A stretch of DNA of 20,041 nucleotides, from contig CAZYVA010000026.1 in the NCBI GenBank assembly GCA_964650695.1, positions 1 through 20,041 on the forward strand, given 5' to 3'. Position numbers and translations under genes: made by a program. The stretch is from CAZYVA01 sp964650695. Its GTDB lineage: Bacteria; Bacillota; Clostridia; Lachnospirales; Lachnospiraceae. Below, piece after piece: positions 1-6,495 of this stretch (position 1 is the stretch's first letter; every line of letters begins with the position of its first letter). The notes under the pieces are model-generated. The model saw only the letters and a program-made list of their open reading frames with translations. It was not told where the DNA came from and did not search any database.

Positions 1-34
1 AAAGTCCTGTGCCTTACCGCTTGGCGATAGCCCA
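1..34 (-). tRNA. tRNA-Gln (TTG), 5' part only
   Basis: The reverse complement starts TGGGCTATCGCCAAGCGGTA and continues through the D arm into the anticodon stem (CAGGA) and loop (CTTT), which is the usual bacterial tRNA-Gln body. The window edge cuts it inside the anticodon: the first two anticodon bases TT are visible, the third is outside. The Gln identity rests on the acceptor and D-arm sequence. It is the last visible gene of the minus-strand tRNA operon. Confidence 0.8.
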
Positions 35-84
35 ATAGGAAGAAAATCAATTCCGGATGGCAAACATCCAGATAAAAAAAGAAA

Positions 85-159
85 GGTGGGTAAAGGGGTT
101 CGAACCCTTGATCTTCGGAACCACAATCCGACGCGTTAACCAACTGCACCATACCCACC
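85..159 (-). tRNA. tRNA-His (GTG)
   Basis: The reverse complement folds as a full cloverleaf with acceptor GTGGGTA/TACCCAC, anticodon loop TTGTGGT (GTG) and T loop TTCGAAC. The extra 5' G at position -1 opposite C73, a hallmark of tRNA-His, is encoded. CCA is not encoded. It belongs to the minus-strand tRNA operon, after the assembly gap. Confidence 0.95.
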
Positions 160-226
160 ATGTATGCGGACCCGCTGGAACTTATGTCCAACGGATACCC
201 TGATATTCCATTGTGTAAACCCAACG

Positions 227-236
227 NNNNNNNNNN
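227..236. other. assembly gap (10 N) inside the tRNA operon
   Basis: Ten N's lie in the spacer between the tRNA-His and tRNA-Arg genes. The true length is unknown. The flanks carry a diverged copy of the same sequence (184-212 and 247-276, both ATGTCCAAC followed by GATATTC after 9-10 bases), so the gap may come from collapse of repeated tRNA units and could hide further tRNA genes. Confidence 0.9.
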
Positions 237-289
237 TCGAACTATCATGTCCAACTAAGTACCACGATATTCAATTTTTGTGGTTCTAA

Positions 290-363
290 CGAGCCTGGGG
301 GGATTCGAACCCTCGACCTACGGCTTAGAAGGCCGTTGCTCTATCCAGCTGAGCTACAGGCTC
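290..363 (-). tRNA. tRNA-Arg (TCT)
   Basis: The reverse complement has acceptor GAGCCTG/CAGGCTC, D arm GCTCAGCTGGATAGAGC, anticodon arm ACGGCCTTCTAAGCCGT (TCT) and T arm GAGGGTTCGAATCCCCC, with G as discriminator. All arms pair. CCA is not encoded. Third gene of the visible tRNA operon. Confidence 0.95.
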
Positions 364-414
364 AAAACATCCGCCCTTCCGAACAGTTCTCAAAACCAGA
401 TGATATTTTAAGAA

Positions 415-485
415 AGCGGGTGATGGGAATCGAACCCACGTATCCAGCTTGGAAGGCTGGTGTTCTACCATTGAACTACACCCGC
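415..485 (-). tRNA. tRNA-Gly (TCC)
   Basis: The reverse complement has acceptor GCGGGTG/CACCCGC, a short D loop, anticodon arm CCAGCCTTCCAAGCTGG (TCC) and T arm GTGGGTTCGATTCCCAT. The discriminator is U, as expected for bacterial tRNA-Gly. Only four bases separate it from tRNA-Pro, so the two are cut from one transcript. Confidence 0.95.
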
Positions 486-489
486 AAAG

Positions 490-564
490 TCGGGGTGACA
501 GGATTCGAACCTGCGGCCTCCTGGTCCCAAACCAGGCGCTCTAGCCAAACTGAGCCACACCCCG
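490..564 (-). tRNA. tRNA-Pro (TGG)
   Basis: The reverse complement has acceptor CGGGGTG/CACCCCG, anticodon arm CCTGGTTTGGGACCAGG (TGG), T arm GCAGGTTCGAATCCTGT and discriminator A. It is the first gene of the tRNA operon, about 40 bases downstream of the predicted transcription start. Confidence 0.95.
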
Positions 565-611
565 GTATCTATTTGATTGTATGTCCTGTCCCCTGCCCTG
601 GCACAGATAGT

Positions 612-640
612 ATTATAACGAAGCGAAATATAAATGTCAA
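612..640 (-). promoter_or_regulatory. consensus sigma-A promoter of the tRNA operon
   Basis: On the minus strand TTGACA (640-635) and TATAAT (617-612) are separated by exactly 17 bases, a perfect match to the housekeeping consensus. Transcription would start near 605, just before tRNA-Pro. Such a strong promoter suits a stable-RNA operon. Confidence 0.9.
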
Positions 641-656
641 CCTCTTTTTTGTTGTC

Positions 657-674
657 GGGATCCCTATGGATCCC
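657..674. other. small perfect hairpin downstream of the phosphodiesterase gene
   Basis: GGGATCC and GGATCCC pair over 7 bp around a CTAT loop, between the stop of the phosphodiesterase gene and the tRNA promoter. There is no U-run on the minus strand, so it is at best a weak or factor-assisted terminator insulating the tRNA promoter from the operon upstream. Confidence 0.4.
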
Positions 675-705
675 CGGCTGTAGGCTTCTTCCCATTGGCC
701 GTTCC

Positions 706-1194
706 TTACGGCGCCCCAACATATCGGAGCTCTACCTTCGGCTGCCGCCCTCTTACCAGATCCATCACCATATATGTCGGTTTCCTGCCAGGCTGCCGCG
801 GATAGGAGAGGCTTCCCGGATTCAAGATCAGCATTCCGGGTTCTTCCGTTAAAGAAGGCCGGTGCGTATGCCCGTACATGACAATATCCGCCCCTCTGTC
901 CCTTGCGGCTTTTCTCAGCCGCTCCTCCCCAAAATTCACCCGGTATGTATGTCCATGGGTCAGGAAAAGATGATACCCTTCCAGTATAAAGTCTTTTTCT
1001 CCCGGCTTACAGGAGAAAAAATCATTGTTCCCCGAAAGGATATGGCTTGGGCAGCCCGCAATGGCTTCAATATAGCCCTCTCCTCCTTCCGTGTCCCCCA
1101 GATGGATGAGCAGGTCTGCATCCCTGTTTTCTTCCAGGGCTTTCTCCAGGTTCCTATGAAAATTATGCGTGTCGCTGACGATCAATATCTTCAT
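706..1194 (-). CDS. YfcE/MJ0936-family metallophosphoesterase
   Basis: A 162-residue cytoplasmic protein of the small calcineurin-like phosphoesterase family, which hydrolyses phosphodiesters with two bound metal ions. All metal-site motifs are present in order: D8-x-H10, GD at 33-34, GNND at 55-58, HGH at 80-82 and GHTH at 108-111, followed by the NPGS turn at 125-128. The length is typical for stand-alone YfcE-type enzymes. The ATG lies 4 bases after the stop of rdgB, so it is the last gene of a tightly packed three-gene operon. The natural substrate of this subfamily is poorly defined; I cannot assign one. The co-transcription with rdgB suggests a nucleotide-related housekeeping role, which is inference. 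Confidence 0.93.
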   Translation of the reverse strand: MKILIVSDTHNFHRNLEKALEENRDADLLIHLGDTEGGEGYIEAIAGCPSHILSGNNDFFSCKPGEKDFILEGYHLFLTHGHTYRVNFGEERLRKAARDRGADIVMYGHTHRPSLTEEPGMLILNPGSLSYPRQPGRKPTYMVMDLVRGRQPKVELRYVGAP

Positions 1195-1198
1195 CCGG

Positions 1199-1819
1199 TT
1201 ATTCTCCCATACGCCTCCTTAAAACAGCCATCATCTTCCGCAGGCCCTCCCCCCGGTGGCTAAGCTTGTTTTTTTCTTCCGGCGCAAGCTGCGCGCTGGT
1301 ACACCCCTGCTCCGGGAGGAAAAAAATCGGGTCGTAGCCGAACCCGTTTTCACCGGCAGCTTCGTGGGCGATCATCCCTTCCATCGTCCCTCTGACGACC
1401 TGCGTCGTCCCATCCGGGAACGCTGCGGCGACCGCGCAGACGAAGCGGGCGGTCCGTTTTTCCTCCGGCACGCCCGCCATCCTTTCTAACAGCGACCGGA
1501 TCTTAATGTCATAGGAGGTATCCTTCCCCATATACCTGGAAGAATAAATGCCAGGCTCTTTATTCAGGTAATCGATCTCCAGCCCGGAATCATCCGCAAG
1601 GACAACCGCATCCGCATAGCGTCCATCCTTCCTGGCTGCTTTCGCGGTTGCTTCGGCTTTTATCAACGCATTCTCCTCGAAAGTATGCCCGTCCTCCTCC
1701 ACATCGGCCATGATGCCCACTTCCCTCCGGGAATAAAGCTCCAGCCCGGAATCGGACAATATCTGCCGGATTTCTTCCATCTTGTCTTCATTTCCGGTTG
1801 CAAATATGATTGGTTTCAT
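1199..1819 (-). CDS. rdgB: XTP/dITP diphosphatase (RdgB/HAM1 family)
   Basis: Hydrolyses non-canonical purine nucleoside triphosphates (dITP, ITP, XTP) to the monophosphate and pyrophosphate, keeping deaminated purines out of DNA and RNA. The 206-residue length is typical. Family motifs are intact: TGNEDK at 8-13 near the N-terminus, ADDSGLEID at 75-83 (metal and catalytic acids), GENGFGYDPIF at 156-166 and SHRG at 187-190. It starts 5 bases after the stop of the methyltransferase gene and is followed 4 bases later by the phosphodiesterase, so all three are translated from one message. Nothing in the sequence looks unusual. Confidence 0.96.
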   Translation of the reverse strand: MKPIIFATGNEDKMEEIRQILSDSGLELYSRREVGIMADVEEDGHTFEENALIKAEATAKAARKDGRYADAVVLADDSGLEIDYLNKEPGIYSSRYMGKDTSYDIKIRSLLERMAGVPEEKRTARFVCAVAAAFPDGTTQVVRGTMEGMIAHEAAGENGFGYDPIFFLPEQGCTSAQLAPEEKNKLSHRGEGLRKMMAVLRRRMGE

Positions 1820-1824
1820 CGCCT

Positions 1825-2991
1825 TTATCCTTTCTTTTCCAAATTCCTTTTTGGCGGCTTCGGCCCCGGGAACTGATAATAATAAGTTTTCAGCATCCCG
1901 TTATAGATCTTCCGGTTTTTCTCTGCCTTTTGCCCAAAATACCGTTCCGCGTCCTCATAAGCCGTAATCATGTACGCCGACCATGCATCCAGCTTGCGGA
2001 ATTGTTCGCCAAAGGAGCGGTACAGCCCTGGAAGGTCTTTTTTATCTTCCGTGCGCTCCCCGTAAGGAGGGTTCGTCACAATAAACCCATACTTTTTCGG
2101 ATGGCTCAGTTCCTCTACCGGACGTTCCTGTAAGTGGATCAAGCGTTCTACCCCCGCCTTTTTCGCATTCCTCCTGGCAATCCGTATAACGCCGGGATCG
2201 ATATCATACCCTTGGATATCCGTATCTATATTCCTTTCGATCCGGTCATTCGCCTCGTCAATGGCGCTGTACCATAGCCTTGGAGGGATCAGGTTTTTCC
2301 ATCGCTCGGCGGCGAAACTCCTCATCATCCCTGGGGCGATATTAGCCGCCATCATGGCCGCCTCTATCGGGAACGTCCCGCTCCCGCAAAACGGATCTAC
2401 AAAAACCCTGTTCTTTTTCCATGGGGTGAGTAAAATCAAGGCGGCCGCCAATGTCTCTGTGATGGGCGCCTTTCCTGACATCTCCCGGTATCCCCGCTTG
2501 TGCAGGGACATACCGGAACTATCAATCCCTACCGTCACCTGGTCTTTCATCAGGAAGACCCTCACCGGATATGACGGCCCGTCTTCCGGAAACCAGTCCA
2601 TATGGTATCTTTCCTGGAGGCGGCGTACCATCGCTTTTTTCATGACAGACTGGATGTCCGAAGGGCTGAACAATTTGCTTTTTACCGAGGCGGCTTTCGC
2701 CACCCAGAACCTGGCATCCTTTGTCAGGTAATCTTCCCACGCGATCGCGCGGGTCTTTTCAAATAACTCCTCGTATGTAACCGCCCGGAATTCCCCTGCC
2801 TTTAAAAGCACTCTCTCCGCCGTCCGGAGGAAAATATTGGCGCGGCACAAAGCGTCCATATCCCCCCAGAAAGCCACCCTTCCATCTTCCACGCGGGATA
2901 TCTCATACCCCAGATCTATGATCTCCCTTTTTAAAACTGCCTCCAGCCCAAAATGGCAGGGGGCAATCAATTCCACTTTTTCCATCCGCAT
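1825..2991 (-). CDS. THUMP-domain class I SAM-dependent RNA methyltransferase (YpsC/RlmL-N type)
   Basis: A 388-residue RNA methyltransferase. An N-terminal ferredoxin-like/THUMP RNA-binding region (about 1-155) is followed by a Rossmann methyltransferase domain of the UPF0020 type. Motif I is DPFCGSGT at 199-206, the SAM ribose-binding acid lies in GYDID at 261-265, and the catalytic motif is NPPYGER at 307-313. The NPPY motif is typical of N2-guanine methylation, and relatives act on 23S rRNA (the m2G2445 activity of RlmL), but the target here is inferred. It is the first gene of the operon with rdgB and the phosphodiesterase, about 25 bases downstream of its promoter. An alternative ATG two codons in has an equally good spacing from the AAAGGG ribosome site. 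Confidence 0.94.
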   Translation of the reverse strand: MRMEKVELIAPCHFGLEAVLKREIIDLGYEISRVEDGRVAFWGDMDALCRANIFLRTAERVLLKAGEFRAVTYEELFEKTRAIAWEDYLTKDARFWVAKAASVKSKLFSPSDIQSVMKKAMVRRLQERYHMDWFPEDGPSYPVRVFLMKDQVTVGIDSSGMSLHKRGYREMSGKAPITETLAAALILLTPWKKNRVFVDPFCGSGTFPIEAAMMAANIAPGMMRSFAAERWKNLIPPRLWYSAIDEANDRIERNIDTDIQGYDIDPGVIRIARRNAKKAGVERLIHLQERPVEELSHPKKYGFIVTNPPYGERTEDKKDLPGLYRSFGEQFRKLDAWSAYMITAYEDAERYFGQKAEKNRKIYNGMLKTYYYQFPGPKPPKRNLEKKG

Positions 2992-3015
2992 CTTCCCTTT
3001 CCGTCTTCCCGTACC

Positions 3016-3045
3016 ATCTTACTTGCTTTATCCACTGCTTGTCAA
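3016..3045 (-). promoter_or_regulatory. sigma-A promoter of the methyltransferase-rdgB-phosphodiesterase operon
   Basis: On the minus strand TTGACA (3045-3040) and TAAGAT (3021-3016) are 18 bases apart, shortly upstream of the first start codon. The -35 is perfect and the -10 matches 4 of 6. The predicted leader is under 25 bases. Confidence 0.7.
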
Positions 3046-3146
3046 GGAAAGAATACACTCCTCTCCCGGATGGAACGGAGACGGGTTACTATGCACGGTC
3101 AGGAATGCGCATTTACCGGGGTAACTGTGACTGCCGCAATAATGTA

Positions 3147-3176
3147 CCCGGCTGCAAAGACGCCTTTACAGCCGGG
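3147..3176 (-). terminator. hairpin after the Asn-repeat gene, possible terminator
   Basis: On the minus strand CCCGGCTGTAAAG pairs with CTTTGCAGCCGGG around GCGT; 13 pairs including one G-U. On the plus strand the same position is an A-C mismatch, so the minus-strand RNA folds better. It is followed by TACATTATTG rather than a clean U-run. It separates the repeat-protein gene from the next promoter. The rest of 3046-3220 holds nothing I recognise. Confidence 0.5.
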
Positions 3177-3220
3177 CTTGTAAGCCGGATCGGATATCTC
3201 AGTGATAGCCTGTCCCTTCA

Positions 3221-3481
3221 TTAATAATTGTCGCTTACATTGGACGCATTCTTATTCGATGCATTGCTGTTGGACGCGTTCATGTCGGACGCATTGCTGT
3301 TGGATGCGTTCTTATTGGACGCGTTGCTGTTGGACGCGTTCCGGTTAGACGCATTGCTGTTGGACGCGTTCTTATTGGACGCGTTGCTGTTGGACGCGTT
3401 CCGGTTAGATGCATTGCTGTTGGATGCGTTTTGACCGGATGCATTTGAATTACAGTTTGATGAATGATAATTCTTTGCCAT
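3221..3481 (-). CDS. Asn/Ala/Ser-rich tandem-repeat small protein, function unknown
   Basis: An 86-residue protein made almost entirely of five-residue units NASNS, NASNK and NASNR after a short head (MAKNYHSSNCNSNASGQ) and before the tail NVSDNY. The DNA repeats in 15-base units within a 60-base higher-order period that is nearly perfect at 3301-3420. A strong AGGAGG site sits 8 bases before the ATG, which supports real translation. There is no signal peptide or membrane segment and a single Cys. The composition (Asn, Ala, Ser, a few Lys/Arg) is loosely like gamma-type small acid-soluble spore proteins, which are also short Asn/Gln/Ala repeat proteins, but the repeat itself is different, so this is only a hint. 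It stands alone, with an AT-rich upstream region. I do not recognise a family. Confidence 0.75.
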   Translation of the reverse strand: MAKNYHSSNCNSNASGQNASNSNASNRNASNSNASNKNASNSNASNRNASNSNASNKNASNSNASDMNASNSNASNKNASNVSDNY

Positions 3482-3573
3482 TTCAAAATTCCTCCTAATC
3501 CATTTTGATTCGGGGATATTATGTGCATTTTTGATTCTTTTATGTATTTGTTAAGATTTTTTTAATTTTTTAC

Positions 3574-3602
3574 TTGCATTTTCGCATAGGCTATATTATA
3601 CT
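3574..3602 (+). promoter_or_regulatory. plus-strand promoter of a candidate small RNA
   Basis: TTGCAT (3574-3579), a 17-base spacer and TATACT (3597-3602) form a sigma-A-like promoter in an AT-rich stretch. No coding gene follows on plus; the transcript would start near 3609. A TATAAT on the opposite strand (3600-3595) overlaps it and could serve the repeat-protein gene, but has no good -35. Confidence 0.5.
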
Positions 3603-3608
3603 ATTGTC

Positions 3609-3698
3609 TGTGAAGAGCAAAGCTCTTTACAACCCCTTATTAATTATTTATACTCCCCTCAACAGGCCGATGGCTCCCCCATCGGTCTGTTACTTTTT
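3609..3698 (+). ncRNA. candidate small RNA of about 90 nt, unknown family
   Basis: A promoter-terminator pair with no reading frame between. The predicted RNA has a 5' hairpin (AAGAGC/GCTCTT around AAA, 3613-3627), an unstructured A/U-rich middle, and a 3' hairpin in which AACAGGCCGATGG (3661-3673) pairs with CCATCGGTCTGTT (3679-3691) around CTCCC, followed by ACTTTTTAT. The G-U pair in the 3' stem exists only in the plus-strand RNA (the minus strand would have A-C), and the U-run is only on plus, so the terminator points this way. It lies between the minus-strand HAAS gene and the repeat-protein gene. It does not match an RNA family I know. Confidence 0.4.
3661..3698 (+). terminator. intrinsic terminator (plus-oriented)
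   Basis: A 13-pair stem with one G-U and a 5-base loop is followed by a short U-run (TTTTT at 3694-3698). The orientation argues against it being simply the end of the minus-strand HAAS gene, whose stop lies only 13 bases away. Confidence 0.6.
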
Positions 3699-3711
3699 AT
3701 CTGCCGGCTCC

Positions 3712-4167
3712 CTACCATCCCCTCCACTGCCTGACAATCCTGATAAGCAGGGCCACGATCAGCAGCGGAAGGATCACTGGAGCCAGAAAACTGACAATCC
3801 CGCCTACCACGGCTACGATCATTACAAAAATACCGACGATCCCCAGTATAACCAGAATCCACTTCCAACTGCTAAAAATATGGCGTCCTGGATACGCTTC
3901 CTCGCCGGGAGAGGACTCCTCCTGCTGTCCGCCATACGGCCGATAGCCTTCTGTTTGTTCCGCCTTGTTTTTCGCCATATGGATAACCGTCTGCGCAAGC
4001 ACCCAGGGGTCGCCCAATTCTTCCAGCACTTCCTGTTCCGGACGCCCTTTTGACATTTCCCCGCTGATATACTGGTCATAATAACGGATATTTTCCTGTA
4101 TGACAGGGCCGCTCAGGTCATTCCCCAAGGCAGCCCTCAATTTCCCCAAAAACTCACTTTTTGACAT
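3712..4167 (-). CDS. HAAS-domain (DUF1700-like) membrane protein
   Basis: A 151-residue protein with an N-terminal HAAS-type helical domain (about 1-65: MSKSEFLGKLRAAL, then IRYYDQYISG and LGDPWVLAQ, the conserved GDP motif), a hydrophilic linker (66-98) and two transmembrane helices (about 101-122 and 125-146). HAAS proteins are usually integral membrane proteins next to PadR-type regulators; none is present here. I start at the ATG at 4167 because the domain begins exactly there and GAGGGAG precedes it; a longer in-frame reading to 4296 would run into glnN and adds non-domain sequence. It lies 103 bases after glnN without a clear terminator, so read-through is possible. The molecular role is unknown. 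Confidence 0.8.
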   Translation of the reverse strand: MSKSEFLGKLRAALGNDLSGPVIQENIRYYDQYISGEMSKGRPEQEVLEELGDPWVLAQTVIHMAKNKAEQTEGYRPYGGQQEESSPGEEAYPGRHIFSSWKWILVILGIVGIFVMIVAVVGGIVSFLAPVILPLLIVALLIRIVRQWRGW

Positions 4168-4270
4168 ATCTCCCTCTATCCACCGGCCACGGAACCTTTG
4201 CGGCGCCGTGCCTGAGCGCCTGCCGCGTCTCACATATCCGTCCGCTTCAAATAGAACCGGCCCTGCATCC

Positions 4271-6376
4271 TTACACCTCGAACAGCAGATCCCCATAGGA
4301 TGGCATCGGCCATGCTTCTTTGTCCACGATCATCTCCAGTTTGTCTACCGGCTCGCGCAGTTTGGCCATCACCGGGACAACTTCCCTGTAGTAGTATTCT
4401 GCCTGTGCTTTCCCTTCTTCCATAGCGGCTGCCTTTGATTCCGTGCGCCGCAGTTTTTCATTGGCTCTTTTCACCTCTGCCAGGAGAGCGGAAACTTCAT
4501 TCAAGATCTCCATCTGTATGGTAGGGTCGGCGCCGGCCTCCCGGACAGCATTCACCGTATCCGCAAGGGTTTTCGTATATTTAACGACTGCCGGGATAAA
4601 CTGCTTGCTTGCCATGTCAATCATTGTCAGGGCTTCAATATTGATGGCTTTTGCATAATTTTCATACTTGATCTCCGCCCTTGATTCCAGTTCTGTCTTT
4701 GTAAACACTTTGAACCGCTCAAACATCCTAATGGATTTTTCCGTCACAAGCGCCGGGATCGCTTCCACCATGGAGCCAATATTCAAAAGCCCCCGTCTTT
4801 TCGCTTCCTCCACCCATTCCTTCGCGTAACCGTTTCCATTAAAGATGATCCTCTGGTGTTCGGTCGCGTATTTCTTGATCAGGTCATGAACCGCCATGTT
4901 GAAATCCTCAGCTTTTTCCAATTCATCACAAGCCTCGGCGAACGCTTCCGCCACGATGGTATTAAGCACAACATTCGGCCCCGCCACGGAATCGCGGGAT
5001 CCCGGCATACGGAACTCAAATTTATTTCCAGTGAAAGCAAACGGGGACGTCCGGTTCCGGTCGGTCGCATCCTTGGAAAAATCGGGAAGCGTACTCACGC
5101 CCGTTTCCAGCTTGCCACCCTCCAGGCTATGTGTCGCCAGGCCCGTGCTGATAAGCTGCTCCAACACATCCCCAAGCTGTTCGCCAAGGAAAACGGAAAT
5201 GATTGCCGGGGGCGCTTCCGAACCGCCAAGCCTCTGGTCGTTCCCCGGATCCGCCGCCGATTCACGGAGCAGGTCGGCATGGGTATCCACGGCCTTCAGG
5301 ATACACGTGAGCACAAGAAGGAACTGGATGTTTTCATGCGGCGTGCTGCCGGGATCCAGCAGGTTTTTCCCATCATCCGTAACCAAGGACCAATTGTTAT
5401 GCTTCCCGGATCCATTGACGCCCGCAAAAGGTTTTTCATGGAGCAGGCATTTCATTCCCTGCTTGGTGGCCACCCTCTTTAAGGTCTGCATGATCAGATG
5501 GTTGTGGTCTACCGCAACATTCGCCTGCGCGTAGATCGGCGCCAGTTCATGCTGCGCGGGGGCCACCTCGTTATGCTGGGTTTTGGATGTCACGCCCACC
5601 TTCCACAGTTCTTCGTTGACCTCTTTCATGAACGCGGCGATCCTCTGGCGGATCGTCCCGAAATAATGATCGTCCAGCTCCTGTCCCTTCGGCGGCATCG
5701 CCCCGAAAAGCGTCCGCCCGGTATAAATCAAATCTTTCCTTTGCCTGAACTTTTCCGCGTCTACAAGAAAATACTCCTGCTCCGGCCCTACGGATGGCGC
5801 GACCTTTTTTGAGGTGCTGTTCCCAAACAAACGCAAAAGACGCAGCGACTGTACGTTAATCGCTTCCATGGAACGAAGAAGGGGGGTCTTCTGGTCGAGC
5901 GCTTCCCCTGTATAGGAGCAGAAAGCTGTCGGTACACAGAGTGTCGCGCCGGCCGCGTCATGCCGTACAAACGCGGGTGAGGTACAGTCCCACGCCGTAT
6001 ACCCTCTCGCCTCAAAGGTGGCTCTCAGCCCGCCGGACGGGAAGGAGGACGCGTCCGGCTCCCCTTTAATAAGCTCCTTTCCGGAAAAACTCATCAGCGC
6101 CTTCCCATTTTCCATCGGGGCAGAGATGAACGACTCATGCTTTTCCGCCGTTACCCCTGTCAACGGCTGGAACCAGTGCGTATAGTGCGTAGCCCCCTTT
6201 TCGATCGCCCATTCTTTCATCTCGTGGGCAATCACATCCGCTGTCTCCGGCTGGAGTTCCTTCCCTTCCTCAATGGTCCTTTTCAACTCCCTGTAAACCT
6301 TTTTGGGAAGCCGCTCCTGCATCACGCTGTCATTAAAGACATCTTCGCCAAAAATATCCGCCACATTCACACTCAT
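4271..6376 (-). CDS. glnN: glutamine synthetase type III
   Basis: ATP-dependent condensation of glutamate and ammonium to glutamine, in the cytoplasm. At 701 residues it is the length of the GSIII class, much longer than GSI. Signature segments are intact: SFPSGGLRATFEARGYTAWD near 111-130 (GSIII N-terminal region), the catalytic GPEQEYFL at 197-204, HNEVAPAQHELAP at 268-280, NGSGKHNNWS at 321-330 (ATP/ammonium site) and EFRMPGSRDS at about 454-463. The C-terminal 200 residues form the GSIII-specific helical region. The ATG has GGAG 8 bases upstream. It follows the aldolase gene, separated by a terminator-like hairpin, so it probably has its own promoter in 6429-6495, which I could not pin down. 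Confidence 0.96.
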   Translation of the reverse strand: MSVNVADIFGEDVFNDSVMQERLPKKVYRELKRTIEEGKELQPETADVIAHEMKEWAIEKGATHYTHWFQPLTGVTAEKHESFISAPMENGKALMSFSGKELIKGEPDASSFPSGGLRATFEARGYTAWDCTSPAFVRHDAAGATLCVPTAFCSYTGEALDQKTPLLRSMEAINVQSLRLLRLFGNSTSKKVAPSVGPEQEYFLVDAEKFRQRKDLIYTGRTLFGAMPPKGQELDDHYFGTIRQRIAAFMKEVNEELWKVGVTSKTQHNEVAPAQHELAPIYAQANVAVDHNHLIMQTLKRVATKQGMKCLLHEKPFAGVNGSGKHNNWSLVTDDGKNLLDPGSTPHENIQFLLVLTCILKAVDTHADLLRESAADPGNDQRLGGSEAPPAIISVFLGEQLGDVLEQLISTGLATHSLEGGKLETGVSTLPDFSKDATDRNRTSPFAFTGNKFEFRMPGSRDSVAGPNVVLNTIVAEAFAEACDELEKAEDFNMAVHDLIKKYATEHQRIIFNGNGYAKEWVEEAKRRGLLNIGSMVEAIPALVTEKSIRMFERFKVFTKTELESRAEIKYENYAKAINIEALTMIDMASKQFIPAVVKYTKTLADTVNAVREAGADPTIQMEILNEVSALLAEVKRANEKLRRTESKAAAMEEGKAQAEYYYREVVPVMAKLREPVDKLEMIVDKEAWPMPSYGDLLFEV

Positions 6377-6396
6377 TTTTTTCTCCTTTCAATGTA

Positions 6397-6428
6397 AAAG
6401 GTGTCCCAATATTCGTTGGAACACCTTT
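6397..6428 (-). terminator. intrinsic terminator between fba and glnN
   Basis: On the minus strand AAAGGTGTTCCAA pairs with TTGGGACACCTTT around CGAATA (13 pairs, one U-G), followed by TTTTACATT. The wobble pair exists only in the minus-strand RNA, fitting an end signal for the aldolase message, about 70 bases after its stop. It sits just before the glnN ribosome site, so it could also act as an attenuator in the glnN leader. Confidence 0.65.
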
Positions 6429-6495
6429 GTCCTCCTGCTGCCTGCCGCGAAAGCAAAACGCCTTCCGGCATCTTTTTTTGGCCTACCGCCTTTTC

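Noticed and set aside
237..276. Partial tRNA at the edge of the first gap (GATAG-TTCGA resembles a T arm)
   Set aside because: No anticodon arm or acceptor stem can be folded from the neighbouring bases.
3039..3224. Short plus-strand frame with a Cys-rich stretch (CDCRNNVPGC)
   Set aside because: No ribosome site before its start and it overlaps the minus-strand promoter and a hairpin; more likely chance.
3228..3434. Plus-strand Leu/Asp/Ala repeat frame opposite the NASN-repeat gene
   Set aside because: It is open only because the 15-base repeat lacks stops in several frames; it has no ribosome site, unlike the minus-strand gene with AGGAGG.
3221..3481. CRISPR-like array
   Set aside because: The repeats are contiguous 15/60-base units within a reading frame, with no spacers and no cas genes.
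4856..5534. Two long plus-strand frames antisense to glnN
   Set aside because: They lie fully inside a clear glutamine synthetase gene and show no domain or start signal.
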